The notes beneath the pieces are model-generated. The model saw only the letters and a program-made list of their open reading frames with translations. It was not told the DNA's origin and ran no database searches. The position numbers were made by a program, and so were the translations under genes. From contig NC_091947.1 in NCBI RefSeq assembly GCF_041260155.1, positions 25,381,615-25,445,614 on the forward strand: a DNA stretch of 64,000 nt. The letters are read 5' to 3'. Positions 1-12,064 of the stretch are shown in pieces (position 1 is the first letter of the stretch; each line of letters starts with the position of its first letter). Origin of the DNA: Ptychodera flava (Eukaryota > Hemichordata > Enteropneusta > Ptychoderidae).

Positions 1-143
1 ACATGAGGGCATATTTAGGACTATACGAGGGGTTAATGTGGTGGCACTTGGTGCCGGCCCCTCACATGCCCTATACTTTGCATCCTACGAGAAAATTAAA
101 AAAGAGCTAAGTAAAAGGCCTGGACAGAACCCACTAGCAAATG
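1..143 (+). CDS. SLC25A37/28-like: mitoferrin, exon (5' end of gene outside window)
   Basis: This exon encodes the middle of a mitochondrial carrier of the mitoferrin type, which imports iron across the inner mitochondrial membrane for heme and Fe-S synthesis. Reading from base 2 gives 47 residues beginning [20 protein letters not shown] and continuing [17 protein letters not shown]. This is the end of the first carrier repeat, and G-A-G-P-(S/A)-H-A-L-Y-F-A-x-Y-E-K is characteristic of mitoferrins. The exon ends AAT G before a consensus donor GTAAGT at 144. The leftover G joins CA at 20886 to restore an in-frame GCA (Ala). The N-terminal part, including the first signature motif, lies left of the window. 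Recognition rests on family knowledge and is strong. Which vertebrate paralogue is closer cannot be told here. Confidence 0.93.
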
Positions 144-1124
144 GTAAGTAATTGTTGCAACAAAAATAATCATCTGATAACTTCATGTGTTTGTCATGGC
201 TCCTCATAGAAGAATACTATTTTTGAAACTTTTTTGAATTCATATGGTATATTAATCCTTGTTCATCCAAGGATCATCGTTCACAAGAACTATTTTGAAT
301 TTTCCTGAAAGGATATTTGATTGTCAGTCCACTTTCTGACAATCTAGAACCGAAAAGCTAGGGTATTTGGTGGCGGATGTAAGTCCTCTATTGGAAAATT
401 AGCGTAACTAGCAGGAAACAATCACAGAGCAAGTTCAGGGGTCTGTGCTCTAAAACACATCAGGTAGTGTCATGTGCACTAATTCATGCAAGTAGTCTAC
501 CGCTGACTGACTTGTTGACCGCTCTCTAGACTCTAGTGGTGATTTTGTATCCACGGAGTGACCACTGAAGTTCTGTCTGACCGTTTCTTTGCCTTGATTA
601 GCTCTTCATCAGTAGCGTCATTGAGCCATTCAAGGGTGAACAGATCAAAATTATCTAAACTTTCTTTCAGTCAATTGTTAAAAATTTCAAGGAAACATAT
701 CAAAATTTGACAGCAATATGAATCATGAATACCCATACATCTTTGCAAACTTCACTGCTAAATGAATCTGCAGTCTAAAAATAGCTATTCTAAGAATTAT
801 GTCCCTATGTTGCCACATTAATAAAATTGAAAGTATCTGATCATAATGTTCAACGTGCCATTTACATATTTTCTTCATATGTCTGTTTCTTATTTGATAA
901 AATATTCATTTTGTGCCTTGAAATGGTACCTAATGTAATCTCTATCTCCAAACTAATCTGATCAAAATATTTCAATATCTTGAGTGGCTTTGTCAAAAAA
1001 ATAGTAGAACGTTTGATCCGCTATATACAGTGTTTTAGTGGTAGAAAACTGACTGGAGGAATTGTCCCTGTAGGTCTGGTCATGATATTGTATTTGTGGT
1101 CAACTAACGCCAAATAAAAACAAT
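144..1124 (+). other. mitoferrin intron 1, first part
   Basis: This is the start of a 20.7-kb intron (144-20885). I see AT-rich, non-coding sequence with no open frame of interest, no RNA gene and no clear repeat in this part. Confidence 0.7.
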
Positions 1125-1323
1125 GTGTGTTTCTGGTAACATGCTTCCAAAAGTTAGGGTATGTACCGGTAGGTCAGATGAAATTTTTTTATTCTTTTTG
1201 TTCACTGAGACCCATAGAATATGGTAAAATTTAGAGAATTAACTCAACATTTTTTGAAAATGCGAAAAAAATATCAGGGTTCAACAGGTTTTTCTGGGGT
1301 AGGTTTGGTTATGAGAAACACAC
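1125..1323. mobile_element. short element with imperfect 16-bp terminal inverted repeats
   Basis: The left end GTGTGTTTCTGGTAAC is matched in inverted orientation by GTTATGAGAAACACAC at the right end (14 of 16 positions). The roughly 200-bp body is AT-rich and non-coding, which fits a miniature inverted-repeat element. No target duplication could be fixed and no second copy was found in the window, so the family is unknown. Confidence 0.4.
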
Positions 1324-4300
1324 ATATTTTTTGATTTGGCCAAATTTTGAAAAATGAATGAGTATAAGACATAAAGCTGGGATATCCTTTCAGTTCCTCT
1401 GCTAGCGTTTTTGAAAGGGAAAGTGTAGTATTATGTCAAGCTCATAGGTGTGAGACTGGTCACTTCTGCTGGTAGTCAGAATTTACACATCTCATGAACC
1501 GTCTTTATAACAATCTTCCAAAGCTTGTCTCCAAGTACTATTAACGTTAGAGGAGGAGTGACACAGGCCCAGGATGAGGTTAGCTATTAATACACCTTTT
1601 CATGATCAGTACATGTAGTATTAACATGTCCAATGACACTGTTTTGTGAGAAAGCCACGTGCTAGATCTGTGAATGTGCTCAGTTATGTACATATGTGAT
1701 GTAGTCTTGCTAAAAACAGCCCCGATGAATCTCAGAATTTTCTCATCCATCTTTAATAATGAACTTGTCAGTTTGCTGCTAAAAATGACACAGGTACAGG
1801 AAAGACTTCAGTTTGACCTGGAAAACTGCAATAATCAGGTCGTAACGTGATGTTGTTTAAATTCACCAGGCTATAAATAGAATACAAAAGAAATGCCCAA
1901 TGACTACAAGATTTAGAGTCTATATTCGACCACTGACCTTTATGGCCGGTAAAGTACATTCACGAGTGAGGCAACTCAAATTTGTTTGTCAATTGTAATG
2001 ACAGCAGCTTAATATTTGCCCCAACGCCAGTAGGTTATCTCTGTGTGTACGATAAAAAGCTGATAATATTCATCCTACCACGAGATATCACGTTTGACCG
2101 GCAATGTACATAGTGCAAGTCATGTTAAAGGTGTAATCTGAATGAACTGATAAGATTCTTGTACTGTATCTGGTGAACCAAGAGAAGTTACAAATCTTCA
2201 ATCAAGAATTTATTTGAATTGGCTCATATGGCTGGCTTGTACAAATGAATGCTCACATGACACCATCTGACAGTGGAGCATTGCACAACTGTACTTCAAC
2301 TTACTCAACTCGGATAGAAAGTAGAATAATAATTTATTCTGAAAAAAATGCATAACAGGCATGAAAATTAAGTCGCATCAAGAGTCACGATATCACTTTC
2401 TGTTTGAACAAGTTCAAGACACGATGACATTGATAGAGCTTGAGTATTAGTTTCCTTAGTTTTACACATGTTATATGGATTGTGAAAAATGCTGCAATTT
2501 TAGATTTCTTGCATTTTGTCAACTGTGTTTGTTTGCAGGAAGCTAATCTGGCGTTTAGATTGTAAGTCTGTCAGTCTGTCAGGTTTTGCAAATAACGTCA
2601 TCGGCATCCTTCCTTATTTGACTTGCAATGTAGACAGAAGCTCAAAAACAGGTCTTGCACAGATTGTATAGCCTCTGAGTCACTAAACGTACTGTTATGG
2701 CCCACCAAAACTCTCAGAAACCTATTCAGATTGGAGAAAATTCAGAAGAACCAGCATGGAGTATGGTTGTTCTGTCTTAGGGTATATCTGGTGCTTCTAG
2801 ACCCCTGAACTACCGGATTGGTTCACCCCAGTACTATAGTCATGTAAATCCATTTGTAGTAATTCAATATCATCATAGCCTCTGTCAACTGTGGCTAGGA
2901 TTTCCTGGTACTAGTTGTGCCAGATATATCTGTAAAAAGAAATAGACACAAAAGCCGGACTCCACTAAATCATTTGTAAAATGGACAAGATACTATTATA
3001 GTTTGAGAATTCAGATTGGTTGAATGGCAATATTTAAAGCTTTTTGTCTTTATTAAACAAGTTCATCTCTTATCAGGGAAAATGTTATCTGGCATAATAC
3101 AGCAACAACAGAAAACAGATTATTTGAGATTATAAATTTCATAAATTACTAAAATAATTTCAATTAACATACTGTCCACTCTCGTATCGAAAAAAATTAC
3201 CCTCACATTTCAGAGTATTCAAATATAACACTTAAATGTACACATATTAATCTCATTTGCGATGTTACAATATGGACGTGTGCTATTTTTGCAAAGTCAT
3301 TTCATACTTCAGATATCTGCATACTGTATATAATAACCTCTGACCAACATAGTCATTGTCACAAGACCAAAATGTCTGGACAGATATTTAACAGTGACAA
3401 CAGTTGTCATTGCTGATAAAGCTCTCAGGATGTTTGTCAGAATAATGAAATTATTTTTCTGGATAAAGTGCATGTATGTATAGTGTTTGAGTTACGTCAA
3501 AAGTGTACATGTCTACAATGCACAAAGAAAGTGTTGAGTATTGCTCTGTACATGAACTGAAGGGCAAATAAATGAAAGTAGTCCTTGCCGTACTGACACC
3601 AAATAGTTTTATCTTTGCCGCACAAATTCCTGTCAGATTCCTCTCAGTTTCCATTTTACACTGGTTTTAAGAAAATATTCTTCTTTCTCTATAAAATCTT
3701 TTTTCATTGACTTGAGTGTATATTCCAATTATTAAGAAATTTACAACATGTCGTTGTTTTCTAAACCGTGTCTGCTGTCGTTTCTGCATGTATATGGTGT
3801 CTGCTGTCAGTTTGTACCGTGCCTGCTGTCAGTTTATACCATTATATCTGAAGAAGTTCATTGACTTTCATTTGTCTTCGAATCCAAACAGGAAACATTG
3901 TAAATTATACCATGCTGCTGTTCTAAGCATACCTTTTGCTATACGTTGATTTATAAATTTATTTTTCCTTTGACAAATTATCAATGATGTGCACGGATGA
4001 ACCTAATGTTAGTTTGGTGCTACCGGTAATAAAATTTATTACACACATTCATGCATGTGGCATTATTATGGAAAAAAAATAATAGCTTCAGGCACACAGA
4101 TATTACTCATTTGCAAGATGTGTACAGGAAAAATGGTTAAAAATGTCCTACCGAGATGCAGGAACTTGGCTTGAAAATGTTTCTGGAGCTGTACATGTAT
4201 GTGTCATTCACCTTGCCAAGTTTAGTCATTAATTTTCTCATGTAGGTACATGTATATTACTAGGTATGAAAATCCAAACTCTGTATGGCATCATAAATTC

Positions 4301-4400
4301 TGAGAAAAAGAGGTATAAATTTTCCAGTGAAAGGTGTCATTGACCCCTGGAGACAGCTCATTACTTTCACTACATTTTGTCTGTAGCTTCTGTGAATTTT
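1324..4400 (+). other. mitoferrin intron 1, no gene seen
   Basis: No coding or RNA gene is supported. At about 3763-3840 the phrase GT(G/C)TCTGCTGTC followed by A/GTTT occurs three times with spacing of 30-40 bp, a small degenerate tandem repeat. The short open frames in this stretch have no recognisable domain. Confidence 0.6.
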
Positions 4401-4834
4401 CGACAGTCCCTTGTGCCTTTTCTGTCTCTTATTGGTGTAGTCTCTCGCACATATGACGGTGGGGAAATCACAAGTGAATTGCATGCAAAGCGTCGAAGGT
4501 GCGAGCCGCAGGGAAAACCCTGTTGTAACCTAACGCAGAGGAAATGATTGACAGGTGAAGTGAGTCACAGGTCACGGCATGGCCGGCTGGAAAGAGTACC
4601 AATCCAACTTAGCAACAGCAAATTTCTTCCTTTGCCATCGCCCTGTTCTTGACGTCATATCTCATGAATAATTAATAGCAACCCAAGTCCTCGTACAGAC
4701 AAGTCCCTACATGTCAACGTATGCTTTTGGAATGCCCAGCTCGCGCATTCGGCGCGATGTTTGCGATTCCCCCCACTGTCGTATGTGCAAGAGACTACAC
4801 CAACAAGAGACAGAAAAAGCACAAGGAACTGTCG
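4401..4834. repeat. foldback: 70-bp inverted repeat arms around about 295 bp
   Basis: The left arm 4401-4469 (starts CGACAGTCCCTTGTGCC) and right arm 4765-4834 (ends GCACAAGGAACTGTCG) are reverse complements with roughly 90% identity. Weaker complementarity continues inwards (CGAAGGTGCGAGCCG against CAGCTCGCGCATTCGG). The structure could be a decayed foldback transposon or a local inverted duplication. No target duplication was identified and the interior is non-coding. Confidence 0.65.
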
Positions 4835-5441
4835 ACAGTCTATAGCTTCTAGTCTATGAGAGTTTATGGAATCAGCATGTTCATAATTAATACATGGACT
4901 TGTCTCTACAGCACAGGTGTCCATGCAAATCTCTGATATCCTTCCATAACAAAATCTCCTGAGAAATCATGCACTTTGTTGCTTTGAAATTTGTCAGCAA
5001 TAATCAAGGGGCGTTCCTAGGTATCCAAAATGCCCATGTGAGGGCGCTGTTTTTAAAAAAGCGGCCACCCGCTTAAAATCTGTGATTGGTTAGATTTTCT
5101 TTTTTCCATGGTTACTGTGGCAAAATTGGAACAGGTGACAGTATGCCTTTAAATACCTATTACTTAGTGAGACATTCTGATCAAATTCAATTTTACAAAC
5201 AACCTCATAAAATCAAATGGCAACACATGATGTACGTTGTAGGACTGTTTGTCAAGTGGACCGGTACAGGTACCAACTGGTACACAGTAGTTGTTTGTTG
5301 ACACTGTGTATAACCTTATCCTTTCCCTCAAGTTTATTTGGTTTGAAGTAGTTTCATTTCGTCAGTGTGTCAACATTGTTATTATGACTCCAGAAACATT
5401 TATCATGACTTTGCAGTTTTTTAGTCAGCTGTATACTTTAT
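4835..5441 (+). other. mitoferrin intron 1, no gene seen
   Basis: Ordinary AT-rich intron sequence. I see nothing further in it. Confidence 0.6.
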
Positions 5442-5776
5442 TAGGGTATATGTAGTATGCACCTCAAATAGTTAAAAACTGAAAACTTTTGCTCAAACTT
5501 TCCTCAGTGAATATTTCAACAATTTTCTCACCATATCAAGAACAAATATCAAAGGTGACCATGCAAATTTTGGTACAGGGAAGACAAATAACCTAAACAT
5601 TTACCGCTGTCTGAAATTCAAAATGGCCGCCATCCCTGTGTTAACTGTATCGAGAGAAATAAAACACTTGATTTTTGGAAAACTAAAACTGTGTGCCCCA
5701 ACAAGTGGAAGGTCAGAAAAGAATTGTGAAACTTAAAGACTCTGAATATCTGTCCCGGAGGTGCATTCTAACCTAA
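5442..5776 (-). mobile_element. MITE family A, copy 1 (reverse orientation)
   Basis: This copy matches four others in the window (26630-26940, 48669-49024, 58099-58441, 61998-62351). In forward orientation the family starts near AGGTAGAA-Y-GCACCTCGG, passes GGACAGATATTCGGACTCTC, CCACTTGTGGGGG and GGCGGCCATTTTGAATT, and ends CTTTCGAGGTGCATA-N-TACCT. The two ends are thus inverted repeats of about 18 bp. Length is about 335-355 bp and there is no coding capacity. This copy is full length but diverged, with about three quarters of positions shared with 61998-62351 by eye. Confidence 0.75.
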
Positions 5777-8700
5777 AAAAGCACTGACTCACATGTACAT
5801 GTAGTTTGGCGATAGTTACTAATGAGCCACTGGTAATGGCAATGACATACATTATTCTACTACATAGGAAATTTGTACATGGGTATGTAATCCATTGGCT
5901 TTACCAGACTCTGTAATTGAATGATTATATATCTGTATTTTACTGAAGCTCTACCATTGTAAGATTTGTGCGATTTGGCAACCAACACTTGATCATTTTT
6001 CAAACTCTGCCAAGGACACTGATTTCTCAATTGGACAACAGCCAATCAGGATATCCTGATCAATACTGATGTACAATACATGCACTGGTCACTACCCGAT
6101 GACGGCCAGGCACCTTGCGGATATTTTCAACTGTGTACCTCAGTTTCGCTTCCTTTTAACAAAGCACCCTTTCAAGAGATGTCAACTGTAATTGTTCCAA
6201 AGAATTGTTTCCTGTTCCAGACTACTTTCATTATGATAATTGAGGTGATCATAACTGCATGTACTGTAGATATAATTAACATCAGGAAAAAAGTAAACAA
6301 GTCTAATATATAAATAATATATATGTATCATATAGTCATATGTTTCAGATAGCCCTCAGTGATTTTCTGAAACTACTTTCCCCAGAAATTGAGTGAAAGT
6401 AGCAGCATAGAGAGGCAGTCCAGTTGCCATATGGCAGAGTCCTAAATGAAACAGTACTCAGTATATATCGCATTATTTTACGATTGAAATGAACTGGTAT
6501 AGAAACCAGGCAGGTAGTAGTGGCAATGTACCAAAAAATATTTTAAAAGCAGATGTCAGGGAAACTATTTTGTTCAGAATCACTGTCCAAAGAACATCTG
6601 AAAGTGATGGATATGTCAGTAAATTGGTAAAAATTATATAATATTAATAAAAACAAATTAAATTAAAGCATAACATGAGAGCCCTGATACTCAACAGACA
6701 TTATGACATAGTGTTTTTGTATGAAAGCACACATTTTCCTCAAATCTATGGAAAAGAACAAGTCGTGTTTAATCTTTTGATGATCCTGCTGATATCCTAC
6801 CGGGCAGGATTATACATCAACCACAGCTGAATTCAGCAAAAACTGAAAAGGTATACCGATTTTGACCAGCTTAATTGATCATCAGAAGTAAAGTGAGCAA
6901 ACATAGGGATTGAATACCAGATGTTAGTATTGACAATGTACAACGAATAGTAAAAACACCTTTCAGTACAGGACGTTATGCCATTGTTTTGGCCCCTTTG
7001 CTACGGCACTGGCACAGACGTGCATGGTGACACTCAGCAATGATTATTAATGGACATGCATGTACTTTTTGAAAGGTGGTAGCTAATGTTCACAGATCTG
7101 GACATACTCAACCAAGTATCAATTGTTACTGAAGTTCTGCTGAGTCATTTGGCTCACAGTAATGAGTCATTTGGGCAAACAGAACCCAGATGGAAGCCTG
7201 AATATTTGCGACTGGCAAATAATTATTTTTGTGAGACAGCGTCTTGTTGACCTCCACTTTTCTGTATGTTGTCAGTCACCACTAAACGTAATAATATAAG
7301 GTTGTGGTGGCCAAGATATAAATACTTTGAAACTTGTTTGTAACAAACCCGACTCTGATATGAATGACTGCCTAATACTGATTATTAGGTTAAAGCTGTA
7401 TTAAGTTCAGTAAAAGTGATCAAACCAGAACTCACATCCCAATTTGTTGTAATTGAAAGATTTCAGGATAGTTGGAGGGGGAAGTGCAGATTAATCAGAT
7501 GACATGGGCTAAACATTTAAAAATATTCAATAATGTTCAAATAGTGTGTGACCTTCACATTTGCTGTGGGTAGGTTGCTTATCAGTCAATATTATTTTTT
7601 TAAAAAATACCTGCAAACAGAAATGAAAATGAATCTTTTTCCACTACTTTCACAAGCTAGGCACTTTATCACATGCAATACATTATTCTTGAAGGAGTCC
7701 CTAGGAAGGGGTGCAAATCAAATGTGCTCCTGTGTTCAAAAATTGCTTTTAAAAACAGGGAATTTTTCTACTAGTACAGTGTGTATTTACTCTTTGCAGA
7801 TGTAAGGTCAAAGTTACAAGCATCAGCACACACTGTAACTCTTGAAAGCTATGTTCCCTTTTATCAAAGCTTCAGCATGTCGCCTCTTTCAATCTGATAC
7901 TAAAACAATGCTAATATTAAAATTTGTGTTAAGTAGGTGATCTTGAATAATGAATATTATGATTTTATGAATTTCAATATTTGTTTTGACAGTTTTGATT
8001 CATACTGTACTCCATATACAGGTAGACTAGATCAATTTTATTCAGATATTCAAGATACATCAAGAGATATGGATTCATTGATTGAATTTGTTAAATATTT
8101 GCTTCTGTTTTGTGTTCAGTCTGAAATGTAATAAAATCACAGGTCACAGGTATTCTTGAAAAAAATTTTCACGCAGCTTAGTGAAAAACTGACGACAATT
8201 TCACGTGACGGGATCAGTTCTGATTTCAAAAGTAGATCTTTTCAAGGATGTAATCATACCATCCGTCTGGTGTGCTTATTACCATCTGTCCACCAACAAA
8301 TGGAATTTATTTTCAGAAATCAGTTTCAGTAATCAGAAATAATTAAAGCATTCATTTGTTGATGTTTTACCCCGACCAGTTGTACAGCCAAATTTGATGA
8401 GAAAGGAGTCTTTTTGATAGAAAGTAAATTGTAAATTATGATCATTGTTTTGGCAGATTGTTTTCTCTTGAACATAGCCTATATATATGTTGCAAGCAAT
8501 TCTTGTTGGAGTCAGTGTTACATAAGACCAACTTATTGTGGTTCTGACGTTGTCATTTCTCTGGTTATGTGGCTTGTAATTGAAAAATCAAAACATGAAT
8601 ATGGTAAATAAAAATTATGGCATCTGTGGTTGTACAAAATTTAATAACACTTTACCCTTTTAATCAGGATGATATACAAGCAGATATATAGACTGACCAA

Positions 8701-9099
8701 ATGAAATTAAATTTTCATTGATATTGATATTTTCAGACTACCAGAAGTAATGGTGGTTTAGCTAATCAAATTTTTGTGACTGATGTTGACCTTGATTCCA
8801 CATCATGGTATGGTGCAACAGATGTACCTCAAATTAGAATTATGAATTTTTGTTGTTTTATTCAGTAGAAATAAATCATTCCTTCTAAATCATCAGGTTT
8901 CAAATTTAGTGTGAAATTTGTTAAACTAAGCCAGTAATCATTGATAGATTAATAAAATGAAGTTGTGTACACATGCAGACTTCAAACTCATGAACTTTGT
9001 TTTTTTCACGACTTTTTTATTCAATATTCAGTGACAATCCACAAAGTCAATTCTAAAGGGATTTATGTAATTTCAAAAACCAGTTACTGATCCACAAAC
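5777..9099 (+). other. mitoferrin intron 1, no gene seen
   Basis: About 3.3 kb of AT-rich intron. Open frames here are short (up to 85 codons) and show no domain. No RNA gene or clear mobile element was recognised. Confidence 0.6.
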
Positions 9100-10749
9100 T
9101 TAACCCTTTTCCTGCCGAGCGCCCTTGTCAGTTATCCTGCCAAGTCAGTAGAAAACCGCCCCATAATATGTGCCTCCAAAAGATTGGCTCTCCTGCACGT
9201 TATCCTACCAGCATTTTGGCAGAAATCGCCCATTTTCAGGGTAGTTTTAGCCGTACTTATACGTGTTAGACTTCAATAATTTCTACATGCCCGTAGACAG
9301 GGGAAGGAGCTCAAGGGTTACTGCAGAAAAAATTGAGGTCACCGGCTTTGTTTGCCCCTGGGAGTGCGTCATTTTATTGCCGTATCATGTTTATTTTCTC
9401 TGAAATAAACTCCTTCAGTATTGCGCACGTCCGCTAGGCACAAACATCACCTCACTCGTCTGTTAGTCAGAGACCCTGGGGGTCGTGCTAGGGGTGCGGC
9501 AGCACCTGCAAACCTGTCCTGTTTCCCCAGGGTAGGGTCAATTGAATACGTACCTTAAACGACTTGGCAGTGTAGCACAAAAACTACGTTTTTGCCGTTG
9601 ATTAACGACATGGCTGAGCCATTGAAGCACAGCTCCACGTAGTTTAGCCAGCTCATTTGGGAGTTGGCTTACGAGTGTTACCGTTCATTACCGACTTAAT
9701 CGAGTGGTCCTCAGTCAGGTATGGGTTTGTACCGTCATGGCTTTGGCTGCAGCTAACCAGTGACAACCAGTCACCACACCCAAGTCGTCAGTCTCACTTT
9801 TGCGATGCACGGGTACAACGCAATATGCTTCCATTGTTCTAGCCATCGACGTGTCCACATGCCTGGCGGCCATTGTACTACTAGATTGTTTGCATAACAA
9901 AAGCAGTCCCTGCTAAGTGCAGGCAGTATCCCCGTATCATTGACCTCATGTCCCCTTTTGAATTCTCCATACACAAACAGCGTACGTAGTTACCAATGCG
10001 TCGGCAAGAGGATACGTTTGTCTGCAAACCAGAGCCAATACTTCGGACGATGGAATAAATAAAAAATCCAAAGCCACGTCCCTTGAATGGCGCGGCCAAG
10101 GTGGTGAAGGACGTTGCCTGGCTTGAAGCCCAGCTTAGTACGTCGGACACCAGTTTGTAATGGTATTTCCGAGTCGTTCATATCCGTTCCATCGGAGGAA
10201 CAAGTCGAGCCGTCCTTTCAAAAATACGTTCTCATTTTCAGTCATGCACAACTGAATAAGTGACTTTCGTCTCGCACCATCAGCACCATCTGCCAAGTCG
10301 TTTGCAAGAGGTAGCCTTCTAGATTAGCTTTGCCGAGTTGGTCAAGTTCGGCAGCAATCTCTATAGTGCCAGGCAGCCAAGTACGTCCAACTCCGCCAGA
10401 AAACGTCACCATGCTATCCTGCAAGTCCGCTAAAAAGCGGTAAAAAAAAACCAGCCCCCCTCGGGTGTGGGGGACTGGCAGACAGGTTTCTGCACCTTTC
10501 CCTGTCTATCGACTCCCTGCGAACCCATTTCGAGGGGAAAAGGCGTTCCTTGTCAGATAACCTCTCCTCGGATGACCCCTAAACGCATAGGGGATAGCAA
10601 AACGTAGTGCCGTCGACTTGGCAGGAAAGGGAGTACCCAAAAAGGGCCTGATTTCCACCGGGTTGGTAGAATAACGGTCACCAGTGCTTAGATTCTGGCT
10701 ACACCGAATTTCAAGCGGATTTTCACCGACTTGGCAGGAAAAGGATTAA
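9100..10749. mobile_element. piggyBac-type element, 1.65 kb, with TTAA at both ends
   Basis: The element begins TTAA-CCCTTTTCCTGCCGAG and ends CTTGGCAGGAAAAGG-A-TTAA, giving inverted ends flanked by TTAA (9100-9103 and 10746-10749). A TTAA target and ends starting CCCTTT are typical of the piggyBac superfamily. The interior is much more GC-rich than the flanking intron. The same ends occur on the 281-bp element at 18769-19049. The right terminal C is changed to T. The length is too short for an intact autonomous copy, whose transposase alone is usually over 500 residues. Confidence 0.75.
9881..10424 (-). pseudogene. possible decayed piggyBac transposase fragment
   Basis: Inside the TTAA-flanked element, broken - strand frames contain blocks that resemble the DDE region of piggyBac transposases. 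One frame (10424 down to 10242) has MVTFSGGVGRTWLPG, then GYLLQTT; the family has a block of the form (M/V)xFxGR...(L/M)P...GY. A second frame (10181 down to 9990) has LGFKPGNVLHHLG, like the LG-x-x-VVL-x-L block. Frames are interrupted by stops and shifts, so the copy is not functional. The resemblance was judged by eye and is weak, but the position within an element with piggyBac ends supports it. Confidence 0.35.
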
Positions 10750-11549
10750 AATTGAATTTAAAGGGGCAGTCCTTAATCCCTAGTGCTCGCATTAGTGATT
10801 GATGACATTTACGGTTTATGTGATTTTAGTCCTTTGTTCTCCTTTGTGCACACTTAGTCAATTTGCTCAGAGATAAAGCTGATAAAACCTGCCCCTTTAA
10901 CAAAGATATTTCAAATTGTTTCCCACCTTGATTTTAATTGCTAGGTACATTTGAACAATATCGTGGGTTAGCACAAAATGGGATACGGGGCAGAATTATG
11001 ATTGTATGATTCACTTTTCAGGTGAATATTTGTGCTGTGCAATAAACCAACTGACATACCGATACATTACATGCTATTTATGGCTGCATAGTGTGCAAAT
11101 CTGTCACAAATTAGACGAAACTTAAATATCCAGGAAATTGTTTCAAACAGTAATTGTGTTTTCAGACTAGGAGAGTGGAATGGTCGCAAATTCTTTATTT
11201 TTTTTTATGTTCACTGCATTAAAACATAATTGCTGAGGCTTCCAAAGAACTGTGTGTAAGTTGACGACATCTTTTTGCAGTCACGCTTGACTTGTGATTT
11301 GCTATCCAATGTTTGGGTTTGCAACTTAAACAGAAACTTCCCATATAAAAGCCAGATTATCATGAATCCATGCAAATGTAAAAAAGCCACGCTAATGATC
11401 AGACGTGCAGTGTTTGGTCCCAGAATCCCATAATTTTGTCATGTTTCAGGCGTTCATTGTCACTGAATCTTGCATATGGTATCTGTGAATATGTAGCTAC
11501 TAAACTTGAGACTGGATAATTGTTCCGTCTTTCGTCGGAAAACACATAT
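10750..11549 (+). other. mitoferrin intron 1 between two elements
   Basis: 800 bp of AT-rich intron separate the piggyBac-type element from the DIRS element. Nothing else is seen. Confidence 0.6.
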
Positions 11550-11561
11550 TTCTGCTTATTT

Positions 11562-11688
11562 GAAATACTCACCCAGTTACTATCGGGAAATAACCCTTGG
11601 GGCTCCATTTATGCAAGATTAAAACTTGAACTTCCTGCCTAGACTTCCTGTGACGTAGTCACTGGACTCCCTAAGTTACTCAGTTATA
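11562..11688 (+). repeat. DIRS left inverted terminal repeat (127 bp)
   Basis: It is the exact reverse complement of 17883-18009 over all 127 bases by eye. The outer 12 bp (11550-11561) differ from the right end, as is usual for DIRS elements, whose outermost sequences are unequal. Confidence 0.92.
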
Positions 11689-12064
11689 ATTCTTGCACGA
11701 CTGTCTATGACAGCTCCGTACGGCTCCCGCAAGTTTTTCGTCGCCGTGGCTGCCTTATTCCGCTCAGGATCGACAGCTAAGTGGCAATTTCCCTTTTTGG
11801 GTACCTTCTTCGTTGTTGTCAATTCGTTTTTTCCGCTTTTTTTGTTCTCTCAACGAGTTCTTGAACGTTTTCACGTGTCAGCCTTTTTGGCTATTGTGTT
11901 ACGCCACGTGTTCCACAGCTTAGACGCTCTGTACTGTATTGTTCATCGGCGTTTATTTCACGGCCGAGTAGTTATACAGTCTACATTTTCTAGTGATCCT
12001 ATTCTCAGTGTTCCTTGAAAATTCTTTATTGTTCTTTGAGTCATCACTCGTTTCGTTTTTTGTC

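Noticed and set aside
7548..8131. Two open frames of 85 and 64 codons in mitoferrin intron 1.
   Set aside because: They have low-complexity AT-rich composition and no domain; they are expected by chance.
11707..12018. A 103-codon open frame at the left end of the DIRS element.
   Set aside because: It runs from the terminal repeat into the leader of ORF1, is rich in Phe and Val and shows no domain.
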